From positions 1 through 11,372 of the forward strand of contig DKEY01000180.1 in the NCBI GenBank assembly GCA_002469305.1: a stretch of DNA of 11,372 nucleotides. Reading direction: 5' to 3'. How positions within the stretch are numbered: position 1 is the first letter of the stretch; each line of letters begins with the position of its first letter. The notes beneath the pieces are model-generated. The model worked only from the letters and a program-made list of their open reading frames with translations, was not told the DNA's origin and made no database searches. Both the position numbers and the translations under genes were made by a program. Source of the stretch: Sulfurospirillum sp. UBA6810 (GTDB taxonomy: Bacteria > Campylobacterota > Campylobacteria > Campylobacterales > Sulfurospirillaceae). Below are positions 1-6,608 of the stretch, piece by piece.

Positions 1-781
1 CTGCTTTGAGCCTATCTTCAAACTCTCCTCTATACTTTGCACCAGCGATAAGTGCAGCCATATCAAGAGCGATAAGTCTTTTATGTTGTAAACTTATCGG
101 CACATCATTTGCAGAGATTTTGAGCGCCAAGCCCTCAACGATAGCTGTTTTACCAGTACCAGGTTCTCCTATGAGGATAGGATTGTTTTTAGATTTGCGT
201 ATGAGTATTTGCATCATACGGTGGATTTGCTCATCTCTACCTATAACAGGATCAAGTTTTCCCTCAGCTGCTCTTTTTGTAAGGTCGATGCCGTATTTTC
301 CCAAAGCTTCTAGATTTTCATCTGCACTCTGGCTATCTACTTTTTTATTGCCTCTGAGTGTTTCAAAGTTTTTCTTTAACTCTAAAATATCTATATATTT
401 TGAAAGTATCTTTTTAAAGCTCTCTAGATTTGCAACTATCCAAGTGTCAACTGCTAAAAAGCTATCACCTTGCTTGCTCATCAAACCCTCGGCTACATGT
501 AAACTCTCAACCATGCTTTTTCCAAGCTTGATATTTTCTTTGCTTACAGATGAGCTTTGAGGGAGTTTTGCAACTTCGCTCTTTATTTCTAACTCAATTG
601 CAGATTTATCAATGTTCATTTTGTTAAACACTTGATTTAAAATCGAGCTTGAGTTTGTACACAATGCCCATAGAACGTGCAGTGGAACCACTTCAGAATT
701 TTTAGAATGAAGGGCCAAACTAATCGCACTTTCAATAGCACTTGTCATTTGATGCGTTAATTTTTCGAAAATAGAATTCAT
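1..781 (-). CDS. clpB: ATP-dependent disaggregase ClpB, N-terminal part (runs off the left edge)
   Basis: ClpB is a cytoplasmic AAA+ chaperone that works with DnaK/DnaJ/GrpE to pull proteins out of heat-induced aggregates. About 260 residues are present. Residues 1 to about 145 form the helical Clp N domain. AAA domain 1 then begins with GKYGIDLTKRAAEGKLDPVI and GRDEQI, followed by Walker A GEPGTGKT at residues 205-212. The pore-loop region has AGAKYRGEFEDRLKA, with the substrate-gripping tyrosine of ClpB. The middle domain, AAA2 and C-terminus lie beyond the window. The ATG at 781-779 is preceded by GGAGGA at 787-792, five bases away. The gene is divergent from the S41 peptidase gene and has its own strong promoter with an HspR-like site, so heat-shock control is expected. 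Family identity is very secure. Confidence 0.97.
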   Translation of the reverse strand, partial: MNSIFEKLTHQMTSAIESAISLALHSKNSEVVPLHVLWALCTNSSSILNQVFNKMNIDKSAIELEIKSEVAKLPQSSSVSKENIKLGKSMVESLHVAEGLMSKQGDSFLAVDTWIVANLESFKKILSKYIDILELKKNFETLRGNKKVDSQSADENLEALGKYGIDLTKRAAEGKLDPVIGRDEQIHRMMQILIRKSKNNPILIGEPGTGKTAIVEGLALKISANDVPISLQHKRLIALDMAALIAGAKYRGEFEDRLKA

Positions 782-812
782 AATATTCCTCCACAAAAGT
801 TTAATTTATTTC

Positions 813-841
813 ATTATACTACTTTAGTCTATTACTGTCAA
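813..841 (-). promoter_or_regulatory. clpB sigma70 promoter with perfect -35 and -10
   Basis: Read on the minus strand, TTGACA (836-841) is followed after exactly 17 bases by TATAAT (813-818), a full match to the sigma70 consensus. It lies about 32 bases upstream of the clpB ATG. Promoters with a good -35 are uncommon in Campylobacterota, whose housekeeping promoters usually rely on the -10 and upstream T-tracts. A strong promoter held down by a repressor fits a heat-shock gene in a lineage that lacks RpoH. Confidence 0.85.
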
Positions 842-842
842 G
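822..842 (-). promoter_or_regulatory. HAIR-like HspR operator over the clpB promoter
   Basis: The plus strand reads CTTTAGT-N7-TGTCAAG. The HAIR consensus bound by the MerR-family repressor HspR is CTTGAGT-N7-ACTCAAG, so 11 of 14 half-site bases match with correct spacing. The site covers the -35 hexamer and most of the spacer, an ideal place for repression. HspR control of clpB is known in Campylobacter and Helicobacter. That this site is bound is inferred. Confidence 0.6.
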
Positions 843-873
843 TTTATTAAATAATTTTTAGAAGATATAAGGT

Positions 874-883
874 TTACATGTAG
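874..883. repeat. Dispersed palindrome TACATGTA (intergenic copy)
   Basis: One of six copies of the 8-bp palindrome TACATGTA. The others are at 494-501 (in clpB), 7563-7570 and 7638-7645 (in the aldolase gene), and 9444-9451 and 9913-9920 (in lsrK). Four copies are the 10-mer TTACATGTAA. This copy, TTACATGTAG, is the only non-coding one and lies between the clpB and S41 peptidase promoters. Function unknown. Confidence 0.5.
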
Positions 884-947
884 AATTATTACGCTCTATC
901 TCATAAAAGTACTCTATATATTTATACAATTTTTAGGGAAATTTATA

Positions 948-953
948 TATAAT
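948..953 (+). promoter_or_regulatory. Probable -10 element of the peptidase-pur operon
   Basis: TATAAT lies about 36 bases upstream of the peptidase ATG in a very AT-rich stretch, preceded by a TTTTT run near 930-934. No convincing -35 is visible, as is usual for housekeeping promoters in Campylobacterota. Nothing else in the 206-base gap between clpB and the peptidase gene looks coding. This would be the main promoter for the rightward operon. Confidence 0.5.
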
Positions 954-989
954 CTACGTTTATTTAACAATATGGAGTGTAAATAGATA

Positions 990-2279
990 ATGAAACATTT
1001 AAAATTTGTAACAATAGGTTTTGCTTCGACTATGATTGGTGCATCACTGATGTTATCCACTACACTACTTGCAAGTGAGACTAGACTTCAATCTTACGAT
1101 AAATTTCAAAAAATTGTTGATGCAGTTGAAAAAAACTATGTTGATGATTTGGAATTAAAAGAGATAATTGACAAATCTATCGAAGGTCTTCTTGAAAATC
1201 TCGATGCGCACTCTTCTTACCTTGATGAAAAACATTTTAAAGAGATGAAAATACAAACTGATGGAGAATTTGGCGGTCTTGGTATCACTATCGGTATGCG
1301 AAATGGAGCACTCACTATCATCGCACCTATGGAGGGAACACCTGCTGATAAAGCTGGTGTAAAATCTGGTGACATTATCTTAAAAATCAATAAACAATCA
1401 ACTCTCAATATGACGATAGATGAAGCTGTTGGTCTCATGAGAGGAAAACCAAAAACATCGCTCACACTTACGATAGTGCGTGAGGGAGAAAATAAACCAC
1501 TTGAAATCCCTATCACAAGAGATATCATAAAAGTTGATTCTGTTTACTCAAAAATCATAAAAAAAGATAATATTCTTTTTCTAAGAGTAACTAATTTTGA
1601 TAAAAATGTAGAGAGAAAGACAAAAGAAGCTCTCTCAAAATACAGAGACATCAAAGGAATTATTTTAGATTTGAGAAACAATCCTGGCGGACTTTTAAAT
1701 CAAGCTGTTGCACTCACTGACCTTTTTGTAGAAGATGGCATCATCGTATCTCAAAAGGGAAGATATAAAGAACAAGACAGCGAATATAGAGCAACAAAAG
1801 TAGGAACAATTAGTGATATACCTTTGGTAGTTTTAGTCAATGGAGGAAGTGCGAGTGCGAGCGAAATCGTAAGTGGTGCCCTACAAGACCACAAACGTGC
1901 TGTAATCATCGGAGAAAAAACTTTTGGTAAAGGCAGTGTTCAAGTTATATTGCCTGTTGATGAAAAAGAAGCATTGAGACTTACTATCGCAAGATACTAC
2001 CTTCCAAGTGGTAGAACTATCCAAGCTGTTGGTGTAACTCCTGATATCACTGTATATCCAGGTAAAGTTCCACAACAAGAAAATGAATTTATGATAAAAG
2101 AGAATGAACTGAAAAAACACTTGGAAAGTGAATTGGCAAAAGTAGATACAAACGTAAAAAAAGATAAAAGCAAAGAAAAACAAGACGAAGAAGTTATAAC
2201 ACAAGAGCAGTTGTTTGAAGACTTACAGCTCAAAAGCGCAGTTGATATTATCAAAGTATTGGGTATAAAACAAAAATAA
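990..2279 (+). CDS. S41 family C-terminal processing peptidase (Ctp)
   Basis: This is a 429-residue exported serine protease of the CtpA/CtpB/Prc family, which trims C-termini of envelope proteins in the periplasm. Residues 1-29 are a signal peptide ending near LLAS. A PDZ domain spans about 90-165, with the GLGITIG carboxylate-binding region and GTPADKAGVKSGD. The catalytic core runs from about 185 to 355 and includes LRNNPGG. By comparison with CtpB, the nucleophile is Ser289 in NGGSASASEI, with Lys314 in FGKGSVQ as general base and Gln318 completing the site. Residues 355-415 are a lysine/glutamate-rich linker. A GGAG at 974-977 lies 12 bases before the ATG, a rather long spacing. It is the first gene of the operon; the order peptidase-purC-purS-purQ matches C. 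jejuni, where the homologue is Cj0511. Substrate unknown. Confidence 0.95.
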   Translation: MKHLKFVTIGFASTMIGASLMLSTTLLASETRLQSYDKFQKIVDAVEKNYVDDLELKEIIDKSIEGLLENLDAHSSYLDEKHFKEMKIQTDGEFGGLGITIGMRNGALTIIAPMEGTPADKAGVKSGDIILKINKQSTLNMTIDEAVGLMRGKPKTSLTLTIVREGENKPLEIPITRDIIKVDSVYSKIIKKDNILFLRVTNFDKNVERKTKEALSKYRDIKGIILDLRNNPGGLLNQAVALTDLFVEDGIIVSQKGRYKEQDSEYRATKVGTISDIPLVVLVNGGSASASEIVSGALQDHKRAVIIGEKTFGKGSVQVILPVDEKEALRLTIARYYLPSGRTIQAVGVTPDITVYPGKVPQQENEFMIKENELKKHLESELAKVDTNVKKDKSKEKQDEEVITQEQLFEDLQLKSAVDIIKVLGIKQK

Positions 2280-2291
2280 TTGGAGTTATTG

Positions 2292-3008
2292 GTGGATAAA
2301 TTAGGTCTATTGTATGAAGGTAAAGGTAAAAAACTTTACAAAACAGAAGATAACAATTTATTGATTGCAGAGTTTAAAGATGACTTGACTGCTTTTAATG
2401 CTGAAAAAAAAGGAAATGAAGCTGGTAAAGGTGCACTCAACTGCAAGATAAGTACACAACTTTTTAACCTTTTAGAGGGTTATGGTATCAAAACACACTT
2501 AGTAAAAACTCTTGATGAAACGACACAACTTATCAAAAGTGTAAAAATCATCCCCATAGAAGTTGTTGTGAGAAACATAGCAACAGGTTCTCTTACAAAG
2601 CGTTTAGGTATCCCTGATGCAACAGTGTTACCATTTGCATTGGTTGAGTTTTACTACAAAGATGACTCTTTGGGTGATCCTCTTATCAATGATGAGCATT
2701 GTTTAGCGATGAACTTGGTAAAAAGTGAGTCTGACTTGGAAGAGTTAAAAAGACTTGGCCGTGAAATCAATGCAATACTAAAAAAATTCTTTTTAGAAAG
2801 AAAGCTAAATCTTGTTGATTTTAAAGTAGAGTTCGGTGTAGATGATGAGGGTAATATCTTACTTTCAGATGAAATAAGCCCTGATAGTTGTCGTTTTTGG
2901 GATGTAGATACAAATGAAAAACTAGACAAAGATAGATTTAGACAAGGTCTAGGCAATGTAAAAATTGCCTATGAAGAAGTGCTAAATAGAATTTTAAATA
3001 AAAAATAA
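2292..3008 (+). CDS. purC: SAICAR synthase PurC
   Basis: PurC ligates aspartate to CAIR using ATP to form SAICAR in de novo purine synthesis. The product is about 238 residues, normal for the family. It starts LGLLYEGKGKKLY, the N-terminal nucleotide-binding strand pair, and carries IPIEVVVRNIATGS (the first SAICAR synthetase signature) and SDEISPDSCRFWD (the second, binding the substrate carboxylate). The frame is open from a TTG at 2280, next to the peptidase stop, but that TTG overlaps the only Shine-Dalgarno-like GGAG (2282-2285). The GTG at 2292 lies six bases after it and is the better start; TTG 2289 is also possible. The short gap to the upstream peptidase gene suggests coupled translation. 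Confidence 0.95.
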   Translation: MDKLGLLYEGKGKKLYKTEDNNLLIAEFKDDLTAFNAEKKGNEAGKGALNCKISTQLFNLLEGYGIKTHLVKTLDETTQLIKSVKIIPIEVVVRNIATGSLTKRLGIPDATVLPFALVEFYYKDDSLGDPLINDEHCLAMNLVKSESDLEELKRLGREINAILKKFFLERKLNLVDFKVEFGVDDEGNILLSDEISPDSCRFWDVDTNEKLDKDRFRQGLGNVKIAYEEVLNRILNKK

Positions 3009-3022
3009 GGAGAGATGAAAAT

Positions 3023-3262
3023 ATGAAAATCAGAGTAAATATCCAACTTAAAAATGGAGTTCTAGACCCACAAGGAAAAGCAGTACATCATGCACTGAGC
3101 TCACTTGGTTTCAATGGAGTAAATGATGTAAGAATCGGTAAGCAAATCTTGCTAGATATCCAAGAGAGTGATAAAGAAAAAGCACTCAGTAACGTAACAG
3201 CTATGTGTGAAGATTTACTAGCAAATACTGTTATAGAAAACTACGAAATAGAGATGATGTAA
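3023..3262 (+). CDS. purS: FGAM synthase subunit PurS
   Basis: PurS is the 79-residue small subunit of the three-part phosphoribosylformylglycinamidine synthase (PurL/PurQ/PurS). It is thought to bridge PurQ and the small-type PurL so that ammonia can pass between them. The sequence shows the family pattern: N-terminal strand KIRVNIQLKNGVLDPQGKA, then LSSLGFNGVNDVRIGKQ and a C-terminal NYEIEMM strand. AAGGAG lies at 3007-3012. An in-frame-stopping ATG at 3015 comes first (see findings). The last base of its stop codon is the first base of the purQ start (TAATG), so the two subunits are translationally coupled. purL is not in the window. Confidence 0.93.
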   Translation: MKIRVNIQLKNGVLDPQGKAVHHALSSLGFNGVNDVRIGKQILLDIQESDKEKALSNVTAMCEDLLANTVIENYEIEMM

Positions 3263-3933
3263 TGAAAGTTGCCGTTGTAGTTTTTCCAGGAACAAACTGT
3301 GAAATGGATACAAAATATGCTTGTGAAAAGCTAGGTGCGACTGTAGAGCTTGTTTTCCATAAAAATGAAAAACTTCCTTCAGATATCGAACTTGTAATCC
3401 TTCCTGGTGGCTTTAGCTATGGTGATTATCTCAGAAGTGCTGCTATCGCAAAGTTTTCTCCTATCATGAAAGATGTTATAAGATTTGCCAATGAGGGTGG
3501 AAAAGTTCTTGGCATCTGCAATGGCTTCCAAATGCTTCTTGAGATGAGATTACTCCCTGGTGCTATGAAGAGAAACTCAAATGTACACTTTATCTCAAAG
3601 TATCATCACTTAAAAGTAATAGATAACAACAATAGATTTTTACAAAAACTCAATGTTGGCGATATTCTCAATGTACCTATCGCACATGGTGAGGGTAACT
3701 ACTTTATCGATGAAGAAGGTTTGAAAGAGTTATATGCAAACAACCAAGTACTCTTAAAATACGTAGATGCAAATGGCGAAATAGACAATCCAAACGGCTC
3801 AATCGACTCGATAGCTTGTATCTGCAACAAAGACAAAAATGTATTTGGTCTTATGCCTCACCCTGAACGTGCGATAGAAGATATACTTGGTTCAGTTGAT
3901 GGTGTGAAAATGCTTGAAGGTTTATTAGCGTAA
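3262..3933 (+). CDS. purQ: FGAM synthase glutaminase subunit PurQ
   Basis: PurQ is a class I glutamine amidotransferase that supplies ammonia from glutamine to PurL for conversion of FGAR to FGAM. It has 223 residues, as usual. The N-terminal VVVFPGTNCE and PGGFSYGDYLR are typical PurQ sequences. The nucleophile is Cys86 in GICNGFQML, and the catalytic His200 and Glu202 are in GLMPHPERA. All catalytic residues are present. It overlaps purS by one base and is followed after four bases by the membrane protein gene, so it sits in the middle of the operon. Confidence 0.96.
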   Translation: MKVAVVVFPGTNCEMDTKYACEKLGATVELVFHKNEKLPSDIELVILPGGFSYGDYLRSAAIAKFSPIMKDVIRFANEGGKVLGICNGFQMLLEMRLLPGAMKRNSNVHFISKYHHLKVIDNNNRFLQKLNVGDILNVPIAHGEGNYFIDEEGLKELYANNQVLLKYVDANGEIDNPNGSIDSIACICNKDKNVFGLMPHPERAIEDILGSVDGVKMLEGLLA

Positions 3934-3937
3934 ATAT

Positions 3938-5050
3938 ATGAAAAACATTTTGGTAAAATTAACCTCTATTTTTCTATTGGTTGGCTTGTGTTTTGCAAAT
4001 GATACAAATGAAACAAACACATCAATCTCAGAGGTTAATTTACCAAAGCAAAAATCTATCTTTCTCTCTTATGAAGATATCCCTTCTAAAGTTTATGTTG
4101 GAGCTTTATTTCCTATCAAAGTAAAAGCTATCATTGCAAATAATGATTTTGAAGATATAACTACTACATTTTCACATGATGAAGACCTTGTTGTAGTCAA
4201 TCCTGATGTCAATTGGCAATGGTTTAGTGACAATATTTTTTATAATACTTTTTATATGAAAGTAGCTAATGAAAATACAAAACTACCAAAAATATCTGTC
4301 AATATTTTGCAAAATAGCCAGTTTATTGATTATGAGAGTATAGAGGGTGCAAAAACCAATATTATCAAACTCACTAGTGATAAATACTTTTCTCAAGTAA
4401 TTGCAAAGTCACTCAAAATCAATAAGTACAAAACAACACAATTTAATGATGATAGCTACATCATCGTTCTGGAAATAGAAGCAGAATACTCAAATCTAGG
4501 TGATTTTAAACTAAATTGGACACAAAGAGATGGTATAGACTCTGCCACAGAAAACCTTCCTTACTATAAGATATTTTACTATGCGATTATCCCTAATCAT
4601 TTGAAAAATTTTGTCTTTTCGTACTTCAACATAGAAAAAGACGATTTTGAAAAAATCTCAATTCCTATTATCCTTGATGATGATAGTGTAAGTACTCAGA
4701 TTGACTTAAATCCAAAAGATAGCGGTATAGAGTTTTATAAAAACATCACTTATCTTATCTTTATCATTATCTTTTTTGTACTCTTTTTGAAAAGAAGAAA
4801 AATGACCTATATAGTATTTATCGTTGCTATTATAGGGCTGTTTTTATATGAAAAAGCACCAACTAACAGTGTAAAAGTTGCAACAAAAACACAAGTAAAA
4901 ATTTTACCAACAAAAAACTCTACCATCTTTTATACTTTAGATAGACCAATGTATGCCGAAAAATTAGCTAAAAAAGATGATTATATAAAAATACTACTAC
5001 CAAATGGAAAAATTGGTTGGATAAAGGAGTCAAGTGTTATCAAGAATTAA
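3938..5050 (+). CDS. Uncharacterised exported membrane protein with C-terminal SH3-like domain
   Basis: This 370-residue protein has no assigned function. Residues 1-20 look like a signal peptide (FLLVGLCFA, then N). Residues 21-268 form a beta-rich periplasmic region opening with a segment that recalls BatD/oxygen-tolerance-type beta-sandwich domains (FLSYEDIPSKVYVGALFPIKVK); that resemblance is weak. Two transmembrane helices follow at about 269-284 and 290-304, separated by a short basic loop KRRK. The end (about 311-370) resembles a bacterial SH3 domain: VKVATKTQVKILP, then GKIGWIKESSVI. By this topology the SH3 domain returns to the periplasm. It lies between purQ and plsC, as does Cj0515 in C. 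jejuni, so it is conserved by position. The upstream ribosome binding site is weak, suggesting coupling to purQ. A role at the cell wall is inference. Confidence 0.85.
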   Translation: MKNILVKLTSIFLLVGLCFANDTNETNTSISEVNLPKQKSIFLSYEDIPSKVYVGALFPIKVKAIIANNDFEDITTTFSHDEDLVVVNPDVNWQWFSDNIFYNTFYMKVANENTKLPKISVNILQNSQFIDYESIEGAKTNIIKLTSDKYFSQVIAKSLKINKYKTTQFNDDSYIIVLEIEAEYSNLGDFKLNWTQRDGIDSATENLPYYKIFYYAIIPNHLKNFVFSYFNIEKDDFEKISIPIILDDDSVSTQIDLNPKDSGIEFYKNITYLIFIIIFFVLFLKRRKMTYIVFIVAIIGLFLYEKAPTNSVKVATKTQVKILPTKNSTIFYTLDRPMYAEKLAKKDDYIKILLPNGKIGWIKESSVIKN

Positions 5051-5729
5051 AGCATTGTATCTTATGATTGAGTTTGTCGTCACAGTTTTAATCACTATCG
5101 TGTTGATGTATATATTTAGAGATAAAACTTACCCTATAAGACAAGCTTGGGCAAAAATGCAATCTTTTCTTATGGGATTTAAAGTTGTACAAAAAGGGCA
5201 AATTGACCCTGAAGCAAAACTTTTACTCATCAATCACCAAAGTCTTGTAGATATAGTTGTTTTAGAGATGATCTATGGAAAAGATTTGTGTTGGATTGCA
5301 AAAAAAGAGTTACAACAAATACCTCTTTTTGGACACATCATCACGGCACCCAAGATGATAGCCATAGACAGAAAAGATAAACGCTCCATCATAAAGATAC
5401 TCAAAGAGAGTAAAGATAGATTACTAAAAAATAGAGTTATTGCGATGTTTCCAGAGGGTACAAGAAGTAGTGGCGATAAACTTTTAAAGTTTCAAACAGG
5501 AGCAAAAATCTTGGCTGAAAAGCTTGAATTAAAAGTCCAACCCATAATAGTTACCAATACAAAATCTATCTTTGATTCACAAAAGATGCAAGCAAAAAGT
5601 GGTACGATAAATGTCGTCTTTTTAGATGCTATAAATCCAAAAGATGATGAAAACTGGTATGAAACTTTAAAAACCAATATGGAGGAAGGCTTAGCAAATG
5701 AGTTGGCAAACAATACTAGCCATAGGTAG
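5034..5729 (+). CDS. plsC: 1-acyl-sn-glycerol-3-phosphate acyltransferase PlsC
   Basis: PlsC acylates lysophosphatidic acid to phosphatidic acid at the inner membrane during phospholipid synthesis. The 231-residue product has an N-terminal membrane anchor (about 9-28, FVVTVLITIVLMYIF). Acyltransferase motif I is NHQSLVD with His68 and Asp73, motif II is around APKMIAIDR (105-113) and motif III is FPEGTRS at 139-145. The chosen start is GTG at 5034, four bases after GGAG (5026-5029), so it overlaps the end of the upstream gene by 17 bases. The 3' end overlaps crcB by 32 bases. Both overlaps point to one translationally coupled operon. Length and motifs are normal for the family. Confidence 0.95.
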   Translation: MLSRIKALYLMIEFVVTVLITIVLMYIFRDKTYPIRQAWAKMQSFLMGFKVVQKGQIDPEAKLLLINHQSLVDIVVLEMIYGKDLCWIAKKELQQIPLFGHIITAPKMIAIDRKDKRSIIKILKESKDRLLKNRVIAMFPEGTRSSGDKLLKFQTGAKILAEKLELKVQPIIVTNTKSIFDSQKMQAKSGTINVVFLDAINPKDDENWYETLKTNMEEGLANELANNTSHR

Positions 5730-6084
5730 TGGTGGCTTTATAGGAGCGATTACAAGAGCCTACATCAACGGACTTGTAAACAAAAACATCCCTCATGAAC
5801 TTCCTTTTGGCACATTGGGAGTCAATATACTTGGTAGTTTGATTCTTGGGGTTTTATTTGCTTTTTTTACCTATACACAATTTTTTTCTCTCCCACTCAA
5901 ATCTTTTCTCTCAACTGGTATCATGGGAGCTTTGACAACTTACTCCACTTTTGCATTGGAAACTTTCTGGCTTTTAAATCAAGGTAGCATAGTTCTTGGT
6001 TTTACAAATATCTTTTTAAATGTATTTTTTACTATACTTGCTGCTGGAAGTGGTTTTAAAGTTAGCGAATACTTTTTACGCTAA
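5698..6084 (+). CDS. crcB: Fluoride channel CrcB/Fluc
   Basis: CrcB (Fluc) is a small dual-topology membrane protein whose dimers let fluoride leave the cytoplasm. The 128 residues contain four predicted helices. Family marks are GFIGAITR near the start, FGTLGVNILGS (Asn43 in the pore) and GALTTYSTFALE, where Tyr82 and Phe85 take the positions of the fluoride-stacking aromatic pair; Tyr in the first place is a common variant. The ATG at 5698 lies inside the plsC coding sequence, eight bases after GGAGGAAGG (5681-5689). It is the last gene of the operon; its stop codon lies in the terminator hairpin. No fluoride riboswitch was seen, so expression probably follows the operon promoter. Confidence 0.95.
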   Translation: MSWQTILAIGSGGFIGAITRAYINGLVNKNIPHELPFGTLGVNILGSLILGVLFAFFTYTQFFSLPLKSFLSTGIMGALTTYSTFALETFWLLNQGSIVLGFTNIFLNVFFTILAAGSGFKVSEYFLR

Positions 6085-6092
6085 CTCTTTTT
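6060..6092 (+). terminator. Hairpin terminator in the convergent overlap of crcB and the ArsC-like gene
   Basis: AGTTAGCG (6060-6067) pairs perfectly with CGCTAACT (6079-6086) around an 11-base loop, followed by CTTTTT (6087-6092). This is a good intrinsic terminator for the rightward operon. On the other strand the stem is followed only by a short CTTTAAAA, so termination there would be weaker. The stem encodes the last residues of both CrcB and the ArsC-like protein. Confidence 0.75.
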
Positions 6093-6483
6093 GGATAACT
6101 GGTTTTGCTACACGCCTAAGTTTTGCAACAAACTCTCTACAAGTTTTTTCATCTTCACTATCTATGATAGGGAATTCCAAGTGGATAGTAGGTATATTGT
6201 GTGGAAAAACAGGACATATCTCTTTTGAGTAGTGACATATAGTCACAACCAAATCATACTCATTGTCCATAACATGAGAAAGTGTTTTTGGCACTAATGT
6301 ACTCAAATCTACACCCTCTTCTAAAAGAATTTTCATAGCATTTTCATTTATCTCTTGATTGTCTTCTATACCAGCACCATCAAATTCTATATCATTTTGT
6401 TCTATAAAATCTTTTGTCATTATAGCCTTTGCCATAACCGCTCTACATGGTGTACCTGCACTTAAAAACAAAACTTTTTTCAT
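6076..6483 (-). CDS. ArsC-like low-molecular-weight phosphatase-fold protein lacking the catalytic cysteine
   Basis: This 135-residue protein belongs to the thioredoxin-type arsenate reductase / low-molecular-weight tyrosine phosphatase family. The P-loop, normally of the form LCTGNSCRS, reads LSAGTPCRA at residues 7-15: the nucleophilic Cys is Ser8 (AGT, one base from TGT), Asn is Thr11, and Arg14 is kept. The redox pair of ArsC is preserved as Cys83 and Cys90 in TICHYSKEICP. The usual Asp-Pro general-acid motif reads FPIID, so Asp may also be missing or shifted. As written it should not act as a normal ArsC or phosphatase; it may bind an oxyanion or have a redox or regulatory role. AAGG at 6491-6494 precedes the ATG. 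It overlaps crcB tail to tail by 9 bases and is divergent from the ABM gene. Confidence 0.88.
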   Translation of the reverse strand: MKKVLFLSAGTPCRAVMAKAIMTKDFIEQNDIEFDGAGIEDNQEINENAMKILLEEGVDLSTLVPKTLSHVMDNEYDLVVTICHYSKEICPVFPHNIPTIHLEFPIIDSEDEKTCREFVAKLRRVAKPVIQKELA

Positions 6484-6500
6484 AAAAATTCCTTATAAAA

Positions 6501-6516
6501 ATACTAATAGTAGTAT
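6501..6516. promoter_or_regulatory. Inverted repeat in the ArsC-like gene promoter
   Basis: ATACTA-N4-TAGTAT is a perfect 6-bp inverted repeat 18 to 33 bases upstream of the ArsC-like ATG. It partly overlaps a -10-like TATACT on the minus strand (AGTATA at 6512-6517). Its position suits a repressor site, but all bases are AT-rich and chance is possible. Confidence 0.35.
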
Positions 6517-6551
6517 ATAATAAATATCTTAATATGCCGTAAAAAACAAAA

Positions 6552-6573
6552 TATAGTTTTTATCATAACTATA
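6552..6573. promoter_or_regulatory. Inverted repeat operator candidate upstream of the ABM-aldolase operon
   Basis: TATAGTT-N8-AACTATA is a perfect 7-bp inverted repeat. It ends five bases before the extended -10 element of the ABM gene, so it would cover the -35 to -20 region. Half-site size and spacing suit a dimeric repressor of MarR, TetR or HxlR type. No such regulator gene is in the window. Confidence 0.5.
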
Positions 6574-6577
6574 AATA

Positions 6578-6586
6578 TGTTAAAAT
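6578..6586 (+). promoter_or_regulatory. Extended -10 promoter of the ABM-aldolase operon
   Basis: TGTTAAAAT fits an extended -10 (TGnTATAAT) with one mismatch. Transcription would start near 6593, giving a leader of about 16 bases that holds AAAGGAG (6597-6603) before the ATG at 6609. Confidence 0.5.
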
Positions 6587-6608
6587 GAAATCTTTCAAAG
6601 GAGAACAG

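Noticed and set aside
6..560. Long plus-strand open frame of 184 codons
   Set aside because: It is antisense to clpB, whose minus-strand translation has clear Clp N and Walker A motifs; the plus-strand product is serine/leucine-rich with no family features.
6020..6232. Plus-strand open frame crossing the crcB end
   Set aside because: It is a shadow of crcB and of the minus-strand ArsC-like gene, which both have clear family motifs and start sites.
6585..6608. Upstream ATG extension of the ABM gene
   Set aside because: The ribosome binding site lies inside this stretch and serves ATG 6609; the extra eight residues have no family similarity.
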